From: Embleya scabrispora DSM 41855
GTDB taxonomy: Bacteria > Actinomycetota > Actinomycetes > Streptomycetales > Streptomycetaceae
DNA: 64,000 nt
Assembly (NCBI RefSeq): GCF_000372745.1
Contig: NZ_KB889561.1
Span: 62,811 to 126,810 of the forward strand
Reading direction: 5' to 3'
The translations under genes were made by a program, and so were the position numbers. Below the pieces are notes generated by a model. The model did not search any database. It saw only the letters and a list, made by a program, of their open reading frames with translations, and had not been told where the DNA came from. This document shows, piece after piece, positions 1 through 7,546 of this stretch (its first letter is position 1; each line of letters opens with the position of its first letter).

Positions 1-678
1 CTGCGCCTGGTGCTCGGCGGCCCGGGGCGCGGCCATGTACGGACGCTGCTGACCGACGTGCACGGTCGGGTCGCCGTACCGGGCACTCCCTTGGTGGTCT
101 GGTGCAACGCGCTCGGTGCGGCGCTCGCCGACGTGCTGCCCACCATTCCGCCGGTGCTCCCGCCTGTGCCCGCGCCGGTTTCCCGGCCCGGGGCGGGCGA
201 CGCCGAGTGGTTCGCCGAGGAGAAGCACACGACCGCGGCTCCGGAGCCGCGAGCGGCGCGGACGCAGGCGGGAACGGCGGAACCGGCGGCGACGCCGGAA
301 CCGGCGGGAACCACGGCGCCGGCGGTCTCGGCTCGTTCTGCGGTCGCCGACCCGCCGGCGCGGTCGTCGGGCCGGTCGGCCGCTCCGGGCGCGTCCGGAC
401 CGTCGGCGCGTACCGCGCGCACCGGGTCGCGTGCCGTCGACGCGGACCGCGAGCCGGTTCCGTCCGACGGCGAACCGGTGCCCCGGCCCTCCTCCCGGAC
501 GTCGAGCGCGGCGACGGCGTCGGAACACCACGAGCCCCGCGCACCCGCCGTGTCGGCCCGACGCGGACCGACCTCGGACCCGGAGCCGATCGACGGCTCG
601 GGGCCCGCGGCCGGCACCGGGCCCGCGGCCGATCCGCCCCCCGGCCCCGAGCCGTCGTCGCCGGGTTCGCGGTCGTAG
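1..678 (+). CDS. C-terminal part of an unidentified T7SS-linked protein (5' end outside window)
   Basis: The frame is open from the first base to a TAG, so the start lies upstream of the window. The first 50 or so visible residues look folded, with hydrophobic stretches around VLGGPGRGHVRTLL and PLVVWCNALGAALADVLP. The remaining ~170 residues are a Pro/Ala/Ser/Thr/Arg-rich low-complexity tail with repeated GTGPAAD- and SDGEPVP-like words, which suggests a disordered region. It lies 124 bp upstream of the EccC gene on the same strand, so a role in the same secretion locus is likely by position only. I do not recognise the family. Confidence 0.6.
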   Translation: MRLVLGGPGRGHVRTLLTDVHGRVAVPGTPLVVWCNALGAALADVLPTIPPVLPPVPAPVSRPGAGDAEWFAEEKHTTAAPEPRAARTQAGTAEPAATPEPAGTTAPAVSARSAVADPPARSSGRSAAPGASGPSARTARTGSRAVDADREPVPSDGEPVPRPSSRTSSAATASEHHEPRAPAVSARRGPTSDPEPIDGSGPAAGTGPAADPPPGPEPSSPGSRS

Positions 679-802
679 GCCCGGCCCCGAGTGGCTTGCC
701 GACCGTCCCCGCCCGATGCCCCGACCCGGTTCTCCCGACCCGCCCCACGCTCCTTCCCCGCCTTCGTCGTCTCGCCGCCTCCCCTCCCCGCGAGAGAGTT
801 GC

Positions 803-3800
803 ATGCCCGTGAATCTCGCCGTCACCACCGTCGATCCGCAGAGCCGCCGCGCCGATCACCTGCTCGACATCCCCGAGTCGGCGACCGTCGCCGATCTCGG
901 CTCAGTGCTGGGTGCCGCCGATCTGTTCCTGGGGGATCGACGGCTCAATCCCGACGTGCGCGTGGGCGCGAGCGGCATCCGCGCCGGGGCGTTGATCGGG
1001 CTTGACCGCCCCGCGCCGACCGAGACCGCGACGCGCGCGTGGCGACCACCCGGGGTCGATCCGGTGCTCGTGACCGTGCGGCACGTATCGGGCCCCGGGG
1101 CGGGCCGGGTGTGGCGGCTCGGCCCGGGGCGTCACGAGGTCGGCACGGACCGCGCGTGCGCGTTGCGTCTGGACGGCGGCGACGCACCCGCGCAGGGCAC
1201 GTGGATCACCGTCGGCACGAACGCGTCGGTCACGGTCGGCCTTCCGGAGGACGCGGACGCGGACCGATGCGGACTGCGCAGCCTCACACCGCCGCCGCCC
1301 GTCGATCCGATCACGGGTACGCCGCTCACCGCCGAGGAGCCGGCCGGGGCGCAGGAGGGCGGCCCCGGCGGGCATTCCACCGCACCCCCGCCGCCGGGTC
1401 CGGACGGACTGCCCGTCGCACCGCCATTGCCGCCGATCGGCTACCTCCCGCCGCCCGACGACGGCTCACTGCCCTGGCCGACGTACGCCGACCTCTCGCT
1501 CGGTGAGCATCTCCTGCGCCTGGGCCCGCCGGACGAACCCGAGGCGGCGGTACGCCCGGCGGCGGACGGGCTGGGCGTCGAGTACAACCGGCCGCCGCGC
1601 ATCGCGCCGCACCTGGACGGCGAAACGATCCGGATGATGGGTCCGCCGACGGACAACAGCAAGCGGCCGTTCCCCTTCCTGATGATGATCGCCCCGCTGC
1701 TGATGGGCCTGGCGATGATGTTCCTGTTCCGGAGTCTGTTCTTCGTCGTCTTCGTGCTCTTCACGCCGCTGATGGCGATCGGCAACTGGGTTTCCGGCAA
1801 ACGCACCGGGCGCCGGGAATACCAGGAGGCGAAGCGGGTCTACCGCATCCGCCGGTCGGCGTTGGAAGCGGAGATGCGCCGCGCGACCGTGGACGAACGC
1901 GGGCTGCGCAACACGACGTTCCCGGATCCGGCGGCGGTGTTGCTGACCGCGACCGGACCGGGCCTGGGGCTGTGGCAGCGCCGCCGGCGCGACTCCGACC
2001 ACATGACCATCCGACTCGGCACACTCACCCGCGCATCCCTCAAGAGCATCGACGACCAGGCGCGCGAGAGCCACTACCGAAACGTCAACTGGCGGCTTGC
2101 GGACGTGCCGTTCGGAGTCGAGATGACCGGTTTCGGGGTGGTCGGGATCGGCGCCCCGGGGGAGATCGCGCGTCGGATCGCGAGTTGGGCGGTGATCCAG
2201 ACCGCCGTCCTGCACAGCCCGCGTGACGTGCGCATCGTCGTGCTCACCGAGGACGCGCACGCCGACGCCTGGCAGTGGGTACGGTGGCTGCCGCATCTGC
2301 GCCCGGGTCGGGCGGGCGCTGCGGTGGTGGCCCTGGGCACCGACCCGGAGAGCACCGCGCATCGGGTCAACGAGCTGATCTCCGACGTCCAGACCCGCCT
2401 GGACTCCGCGCAATCGGCCCTCGGCCCCACCCTGCAGCGCGAACCCGACGTCCTGGTGATCCTGGACGGCGCCCGCCGGCTGCGCGATGTGCCGGGCATG
2501 ATCGACGTGTTGACCAACGGCCCGGCCGTCCGCGTGTTCAGTCTGTGCCTCGAGGAACGCGAACACCTGTTGCCGGAGGAATGCACGGCGGTGGTGACGG
2601 CCAACGGCGGCCGGCTCGACCTGAAGGCGTCCCATGTACCGGAGGTGAAGGGCATCCGGGCCGACCTGGTCGACCCCGCCTGGTGCGAGGAGGTCGCGCG
2701 CGCCGTCGCGCCGGTGCGGGACGTCACCGTGGAGAGCGACTCCGGACTGCCGTCCGAGGTCGCGCTGTTGCCGCTGATCGGCCAGGAACCGCCGGACGCG
2801 GACGCGCTGCTTCGCACATGGGCGCGCCGCCCGGCGTCCACCACATTCGTCCTGGGCAGCGGATACGAGGGTGTGCTGCGCCTGGACCTGGTGCGCGACG
2901 GGCCGCACGGCCTGATCGGCGGCACCACGGGCTCCGGCAAGTCCGAACTGCTCCAGACCATGATCGCGTCGCTGGCCGCGGTCAACCGGCCGGACGAGCT
3001 GACCTTCGTGCTGGTCGACTACAAGGGCGGCAGCGCGTTTCGCGAATGTGCCGAACTGCCGCACACGCTCGGCATGATCACCGACCTCGACGGACACCTG
3101 GTCAAGCGGGCACTGGCCTCGCTGGACGCCGAACTGCGCCGCCGCGAGACGGTCCTGAACGAGGTCGAGGCCAAGGACCACACCGAGTATCGGATCAAGC
3201 GCGCGCGTGACCCACGCCTGCCTCCGCTGCCCCGTCTCCTCCTGGTCATCGACGAGTTCGCCACCCTGGTCCGCGAACTACCCGACTTCGTACCCGGGTT
3301 GATCAGCCTTGCCCAGCGCGGCCGTTCACTGGGCCTGCATCTGCTGCTGGCCACCCAGCGGCCGGGCGGCTCGGTCAGCAACGAGATCAAGGCCAACACC
3401 AACCTGCGCATGGCACTGCGGGTGACCGACCGCTCGGAGAGCCAGGACATCATCGACGGCATCGAGGCCGCCGGGATCTCGCCCAACAACCCGGGACGGG
3501 CCCTGGTCCGCCGCGGCGAGGGCGCGCCCACGCCGTTCCAGACCGCTTTCGTCGGCGCGGAACGCCCCGGTGCGGTCCCGAGTTCGGTCGCCGAGGTCGC
3601 CGCGCCCCGGCGGGTACGCGGGATCCGACTCGGCTGGCAGCGCCTCGGCCGCCCGATCGACCTCTCCGAAGCCGACGCCGACGCCGACTTGGAGCCGGGA
3701 CCGGAGTCGCACTTCGACCCGTACCAGGACCGGATGACGGCGCAAGCCGAGGAACGGCCGACGGACCTGCGCGCCCTGGTGGACGCCTTGCGCGAAGCGG

Positions 3801-5482
3801 CGGACCGGCTGCCCGACTTCCGGCCGCAGCCCAGTCCCTGGCTCCCGCCGATGGACGGCCGCATGCGGCTGGACGAGTTGCCGGCCATCCCGGAGCCGGC
3901 ACCCGGCGCACTGCCGGTGGTCCCCTACGCCCTGCTCGACATCCCGCACCTGCAGGCCCGGCGGCCGGCTGCGATCGACTTCGCGAACTTCGGGCACCTG
4001 TACGTCATCGGCGCACCGCGTTCGGGCCGCACCCAGGTGCTGCGCACCGTCGCGGGCGCCGCGGCGCTCACCATCGCCTGCTCCGACCTGCACATCTACG
4101 CGATCGACTCGGCCGGCGGGGGCCTGAACGTGCTGGAGGCGCTGCCGCACTGCGGCGCGGTCGTCTCGCGTCACGACGCGGAGCGCATGGAGCGGCTGAT
4201 CAACCGGCTGTCCGCCGAACTCACCCTCCGGCAGCGGCTGATCGCGCAGCAGGACTGCGCGGACATCACCGAGGTGCGGAGCAAGGTGGACAAGGACCGC
4301 CGGCCGGCGCACATGGTGCTCATGGTGGACGGCTGGGACGCGCTGAGCACCATGCTCGACGACTACGACGGCGGCCGGCTGTACGCCGACTTCGTGCGGT
4401 TGTTGCGCGAGGGCCAGGGGGCGGGAATCCATGTCATCGCCACATCGGAACGGCTGTTGCTCGGCGGGCGACTCGCCGCGCACAACGACCATCGGCTGCT
4501 GTTGCGTCAGACCGACCCGGGCGACTACACGCTCATCGGCATGCCCCGCGACAGCATTCCGGCGCTGGTGGCCCCGGGCCGGGGCTGGCTCGCGCCGGGG
4601 GCGATCGAGGCGCAGATCGCGTTGTTGCCCTCGATCTCCGAGTCGGCCGTCGCCGCGGGCGCCGTCGACGGGGAGGACACGTCGGCGAGCGACCAGAGCG
4701 ACCAGGCCGAGGCGATGCGGGAGTTGGGTCGGCGGGCGACCATCCGCGACAGCAACGTGCCCGACGTACGAAGGCCGTTCCGGATCAACGAGATGCCGAC
4801 GCTGATCGGCTTCCAGGAGGCGCACGATCGGGTGCCGCAACCTCTGCGCAAGCCGTTCTGGGCGCTGCTCGGCGTGGGTGGCGACGCGGTCGAGCCGCTG
4901 GGCTACGACTTCGCGGGCGGCGGCGGGTCGTTCATGGTCGCCGGACCGCCGCGCAGCGGGCGCACCACGGCGCTGGCCGCGATGTGTGTGTCGCTGCTGA
5001 TGGGCGGCACCCGGCTGGTCGTTCTCACCCCGCGCGATTCACAGTTGCGCAAGCTCGCCGCGCACGGCTTGGCGCAGGTGCTCACCGACCCCGATCCGGA
5101 GCCGGAGGTGCTGACGGAGGCGTTGAGCGCGGTGCGGGACCACCCGGTGGTGGTCGTGGTGGACGACGCCGATCTGATGCTGGCCTGCGCCGCCGACTCG
5201 GTGCTGCGCCGGATCGCGACTTCCGGCCGCGACCACGGTCAGGGGCTGCTGTTGGCGGGGTTGGCCGAGTCGATGAGTTCGCTGGGCTGGGTCGGCATGG
5301 CCCGGCGCTCGCGGCGCGGCCTGCTGCTCGGGCCCAAGTCGCTCGGCGAGGCGGACCTGATCGGGGTCCGGCTGTCGGCCGAGCAGGTGCGCACACCACT
5401 GAGTCCGGGCCGGGGCTGGACCGCGGGCGACTCGGGCGCGGCGATCGCGGTCCAGGTGCCGCTCACGGTTCTGGACGGCTGA
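803..5482 (+). CDS. eccC: Type VII secretion FtsK/SpoIIIE-type ATPase, EccC/EssC-like, with N-terminal FHA-like extension
   Basis: This is the membrane-bound motor of a type VII secretion system: it recognises WXG100-type substrates and powers export. The 1559-aa product has an N-terminal ubiquitin/FHA-like part (about residues 1-150, with VLVTVRHVSGPGAGRVWRLG), a proline-rich linker, a second short beta-rich segment near 234, two membrane helices at about 291-331, then three FtsK-like ATPase modules. Walker A motifs are GTTGSGKS near 706, GAPRSGRT near 1070 and GPPRSGRT near 1381. Walker B of the first module is LLLVIDEF near 813. The second and third P-loops are degenerate (Arg for the usual Lys), as in other EccC proteins. 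The ATG at 803 is chosen because the residues before it are Arg/Pro-rich shadow sequence and the folded part begins at MPVNLAV. Mycobacterial EccC lacks the N-terminal part; this architecture is closer to Firmicutes EssC. Confidence 0.9.
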   Translation: MPVNLAVTTVDPQSRRADHLLDIPESATVADLGSVLGAADLFLGDRRLNPDVRVGASGIRAGALIGLDRPAPTETATRAWRPPGVDPVLVTVRHVSGPGAGRVWRLGPGRHEVGTDRACALRLDGGDAPAQGTWITVGTNASVTVGLPEDADADRCGLRSLTPPPPVDPITGTPLTAEEPAGAQEGGPGGHSTAPPPPGPDGLPVAPPLPPIGYLPPPDDGSLPWPTYADLSLGEHLLRLGPPDEPEAAVRPAADGLGVEYNRPPRIAPHLDGETIRMMGPPTDNSKRPFPFLMMIAPLLMGLAMMFLFRSLFFVVFVLFTPLMAIGNWVSGKRTGRREYQEAKRVYRIRRSALEAEMRRATVDERGLRNTTFPDPAAVLLTATGPGLGLWQRRRRDSDHMTIRLGTLTRASLKSIDDQARESHYRNVNWRLADVPFGVEMTGFGVVGIGAPGEIARRIASWAVIQTAVLHSPRDVRIVVLTEDAHADAWQWVRWLPHLRPGRAGAAVVALGTDPESTAHRVNELISDVQTRLDSAQSALGPTLQREPDVLVILDGARRLRDVPGMIDVLTNGPAVRVFSLCLEEREHLLPEECTAVVTANGGRLDLKASHVPEVKGIRADLVDPAWCEEVARAVAPVRDVTVESDSGLPSEVALLPLIGQEPPDADALLRTWARRPASTTFVLGSGYEGVLRLDLVRDGPHGLIGGTTGSGKSELLQTMIASLAAVNRPDELTFVLVDYKGGSAFRECAELPHTLGMITDLDGHLVKRALASLDAELRRRETVLNEVEAKDHTEYRIKRARDPRLPPLPRLLLVIDEFATLVRELPDFVPGLISLAQRGRSLGLHLLLATQRPGGSVSNEIKANTNLRMALRVTDRSESQDIIDGIEAAGISPNNPGRALVRRGEGAPTPFQTAFVGAERPGAVPSSVAEVAAPRRVRGIRLGWQRLGRPIDLSEADADADLEPGPESHFDPYQDRMTAQAEERPTDLRALVDALREAADRLPDFRPQPSPWLPPMDGRMRLDELPAIPEPAPGALPVVPYALLDIPHLQARRPAAIDFANFGHLYVIGAPRSGRTQVLRTVAGAAALTIACSDLHIYAIDSAGGGLNVLEALPHCGAVVSRHDAERMERLINRLSAELTLRQRLIAQQDCADITEVRSKVDKDRRPAHMVLMVDGWDALSTMLDDYDGGRLYADFVRLLREGQGAGIHVIATSERLLLGGRLAAHNDHRLLLRQTDPGDYTLIGMPRDSIPALVAPGRGWLAPGAIEAQIALLPSISESAVAAGAVDGEDTSASDQSDQAEAMRELGRRATIRDSNVPDVRRPFRINEMPTLIGFQEAHDRVPQPLRKPFWALLGVGGDAVEPLGYDFAGGGGSFMVAGPPRSGRTTALAAMCVSLLMGGTRLVVLTPRDSQLRKLAAHGLAQVLTDPDPEPEVLTEALSAVRDHPVVVVVDDADLMLACAADSVLRRIATSGRDHGQGLLLAGLAESMSSLGWVGMARRSRRGLLLGPKSLGEADLIGVRLSAEQVRTPLSPGRGWTAGDSGAAIAVQVPLTVLDG

Positions 5483-5490
5483 CGGGAGTG

Positions 5491-5556
5491 CCGGGGCCGG
5501 TCGTCACCTTCGCGTCTCCGCCCTTGCGGCGACGGGAGGGTGACGACCGGCCCCGG
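5491..5556. terminator. Long perfect hairpin between convergent eccC and WXG operon
   Basis: An 18-bp perfect inverted repeat (CCGGGGCCGGTCGTCACC and its complement) flanks a 30-bp centre that itself folds (CGTCTCCGC against GCGGCGACG, one mismatch). The stem starts 8 bp after the eccC stop and ends 26 bp before the stop of the convergent WXG gene, so it probably terminates both transcripts. It has no U-tract, as is common for actinomycete terminators. Confidence 0.75.
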
Positions 5557-5582
5557 GCGTCCACACGGGGTGGGATCGCCGA

Positions 5583-5918
5583 CTACTTGTGGGCCGCCGC
5601 GTCGGCCTTCATCTTCGCGACGGCGGCATTGATGTCGCCCATCAGCTTGGTGTCGGAGCTGCCGAGCGAGTCGGCGATGTCCGTGAAATTCTTGGCGTAG
5701 GCGGAGATGTTCGCCGCCGAGGACTTCATCTGCTCGTTGAAGGTGCGATACGCCTCCTGCAGGGCGGGGCTGGCCTTCTCGAACACCAGGCCGTCGTGGA
5801 GCAGGTTCCCGACCTGGGTCTCCAGGTCCCTGAGTTCATTGGAGATGTCGGTCAGCTTGGTACCCATCCGCGTGGCCGTGCTGCGGATTTCGTCGTAATC
5901 GATATGGACGTCGGCCAT
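5583..5918 (-). CDS. WXG100-like secreted helical-hairpin protein (paralogue 1)
   Basis: A 111-aa all-helical protein of ESAT-6/WXG100 size, with no signal peptide and no Cys, a candidate substrate of the neighbouring EccC. It starts MADVHIDYDEIRSTATRMG after a strong Shine-Dalgarno (GGAGG, 5 nt from the ATG). The turn between the two predicted helices has no WxG; it reads NLLHDGLVFEKASPALQEAY. The same NLL..LV..KASPALQ..Y..F pattern occurs in the adjacent 102-aa paralogue, so the two may form a heterodimer as EsxA/EsxB do. The tail (INAAVAKMKADAAAHK) is helical, but I see no clear YxxxD/E export signal. It is the last gene of a three-gene minus-strand operon. Family assignment rests on length, helicity and context. 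Confidence 0.75.
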   Translation of the reverse strand: MADVHIDYDEIRSTATRMGTKLTDISNELRDLETQVGNLLHDGLVFEKASPALQEAYRTFNEQMKSSAANISAYAKNFTDIADSLGSSDTKLMGDINAAVAKMKADAAAHK

Positions 5919-5968
5919 CGAATCCTCCGAAGGGGTGGGTTGTCGGGTGGAGAGGCGTGGGCGGACCG

Positions 5969-6277
5969 CTACTGGGAGGAGTGCACCTTGTCGGCGATGT
6001 CCTTGTCCATGTCCTGGACCGACTGCATGATCTGCCGGAACTGCTGCGCGTAGCCCTTGATGCTCTCGGTCGCGGCGGTGAGCGCGGTGCTGAACTTGTC
6101 GTACTGCGCCTGGAGCGCGGGACTGGCCTTGGTGAGCACGAGATTGGTGGTCAGCAGGTTGTCGACCTCGGTCTTGGCCTCCTTCATCCGGGGCACAAGC
6201 GTGTGTTCGACGCTGTTGTCCAACAGATTGGACACCCGGGTGATCTCGGCGTAGGTGAGCTTGATGTTCGCGGCCAT
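5969..6277 (-). CDS. WXG100-like secreted helical-hairpin protein (paralogue 2)
   Basis: A 102-aa helical protein (MAANIKLTYAEITRVSNLLD...), middle gene of the minus-strand operon, 50 bp upstream of its 111-aa paralogue and preceded by a GAGGAG Shine-Dalgarno. The inter-helix region reads NLLTTNLVLTKASPALQAQYDKF, matching the paralogue in register and again lacking WxG. The second helix ends QIMQSVQDMDKDIADKVHSSQ. It is probably a T7SS substrate or the partner half of an Esx-like pair. The pairing and the secretion route are inferred from the locus. Confidence 0.75.
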   Translation of the reverse strand: MAANIKLTYAEITRVSNLLDNSVEHTLVPRMKEAKTEVDNLLTTNLVLTKASPALQAQYDKFSTALTAATESIKGYAQQFRQIMQSVQDMDKDIADKVHSSQ

Positions 6278-6333
6278 GACGAATCTCCTCGAAAACGGGA
6301 ACGGAACCGGTGGGGACGGGCGCGGAGCGCCGA

Positions 6334-7359
6334 TCAGTTGACGCGACCTCCGGGTGGGGGCTTGCCCACGTCGCGGTCCGGGTGACCCTTTTTGCCGGAA
6401 CCGGCGTCGGCGTCGGCGAATTTGGGGTCGCGCCTCCACTCGCCCTTGGGTCCGTCGCGGATGTAGTGCTCGGTCTTGTCCCCGGCGTGCGAGACCATGG
6501 TGCCGGTGCCGTCCGTGTTGATGGTGTAGTCGGACGTACTCGTGGTGCCGTCGCCGTACTTGGTGACGGTGGAGTAGTCGCGGGCGTCGATCCGGCCCGG
6601 CTTGCCGTCCTTGCCGGCACCCGGTACGTCGTCGACCCATTCCGGGGGGCCCTTGTAGGTCGTCGTCGACTCGTAGGACTGCCCCTCCGGGTTGGTGATC
6701 TTCGACGTCTCCTTGACGATGTTGTTGTTCTTGTCCAACTCGACGGTGACGTCGATCGTGCCGTTCTCGTCCTGGTGGTGGTACGAAGTCGGCGGCTTGT
6801 CATCGGGCTTGGGGGGCTCGTCGCCGGGCTTGGGGGGTGCGCTGTCCTCGCCCTTGGCGATCCAGGCGGCACACCACGCGGGCGCCTCCGGATCGTGGCA
6901 CACGTGCCGGATGCTCTCGTTCGGATGGTCCCGAAAGTATTGGGTGGCACCGATCGAGGCCAGGTAGGCGTCCCACTTGGCCTTGTCCGCGACCCATTTG
7001 TCGTGCGTGGCCTTGGTGCTGAGCCATTTGTCGAGGCCCAGACCGGTGGTGATCACACCCGCCGTGCCGGAGATCCGCGAGTCGTGGTCGAAGAAGAGAT
7101 CGGAGACCGCCTTGAAGGAGTCGGCGAGCTTGTTCAGGCCCTCTTTGGCCTTGGCGGTACGGGACTTCGAGTGGTGGTAGAAGCTGTTGAACGCGGTCGA
7201 GAGTCCGGAGGTGCCCAGCGCGGCCCGGCGTTCGGCGGCGCCCGCCTCACCCAACTCGCGAAACGCCCCACCGGAGCCCGAATCGGCCTGCTTCGCAAGG
7301 GTTCTCAGCTTCGCGTTGATCTCGTGCAGGTTGGTGTAGTCGATGGCGAAATCAACCAT
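6334..7359 (-). CDS. T7SS-associated protein with WXG-like N-terminus and polar C-terminal region
   Basis: First gene of the three-gene minus-strand operon, 341 aa, with an excellent AGGAGG Shine-Dalgarno 7 nt before the chosen ATG; the frame stays open further upstream, but that stretch is the divergent promoter region. About residues 1-110 are helical and resemble an Esx-type domain (VDFAIDYTNLHEINAKLRTLAKQ, then FNSFYHHSKSRTAKAKEGLNKLADSFKAV). Residues ~110-170 contain a Trp-rich segment with two Cys (HVCHDPEAPAWCAAWI). A Pro/Lys/Asp linker (PPKPGDEPPKPDDKPP) leads into a beta-rich Thr/Asp/Gly domain (TIDVTVELDKNNNIVKETSKITN, STVTKYGDGTTSTSDYTINTDG) of YD/RHS-like flavour. No catalytic motif is recognised. 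It may be a larger T7SS substrate or a partner of the giant protein encoded divergently. Confidence 0.65.
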   Translation of the reverse strand: MVDFAIDYTNLHEINAKLRTLAKQADSGSGGAFRELGEAGAAERRAALGTSGLSTAFNSFYHHSKSRTAKAKEGLNKLADSFKAVSDLFFDHDSRISGTAGVITTGLGLDKWLSTKATHDKWVADKAKWDAYLASIGATQYFRDHPNESIRHVCHDPEAPAWCAAWIAKGEDSAPPKPGDEPPKPDDKPPTSYHHQDENGTIDVTVELDKNNNIVKETSKITNPEGQSYESTTTYKGPPEWVDDVPGAGKDGKPGRIDARDYSTVTKYGDGTTSTSDYTINTDGTGTMVSHAGDKTEHYIRDGPKGEWRRDPKFADADAGSGKKGHPDRDVGKPPPGGRVN

Positions 7360-7546
7360 TCGGACCTCCTGTCCCTCGCCCGACTCGCGTGGTGCGCCCT
7401 CGCTGCGGAACCGCTCCCATTTCTGTACGCGTGGCAACCGTCGAGGGTTCAATCGGGATTGTCGCGAGCAAGAATGAACCCGGTGAGCCGAAGGCGCGTA
7501 CAAAAGAGCGCCGTGGTTGCACGAATCGAGCGAGAGAGGCGCTTCG
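7360..7546. promoter_or_regulatory. Divergent promoter region of the T7SS island
   Basis: A 187-bp gap separates the starts of the minus-strand WXG operon and the plus-strand giant gene, so both promoters must lie here. It contains less GC-biased stretches (around TTCAATCGGGATTGTCGCGAGCAAGAATGA) but no palindrome or -10/-35 pair that I would assign with confidence. The two Shine-Dalgarno sequences sit at its edges. Confidence 0.5.

Noticed and set aside
116-802. Upstream in-frame extension of the EccC ORF
   Set aside because: It is an Arg/Pro-rich shadow of the partial gene 1-678, so the start was placed at 803.
1466-3181. 571-codon minus-strand frame inside eccC
   Set aside because: Antisense shadow with no protein-like features.
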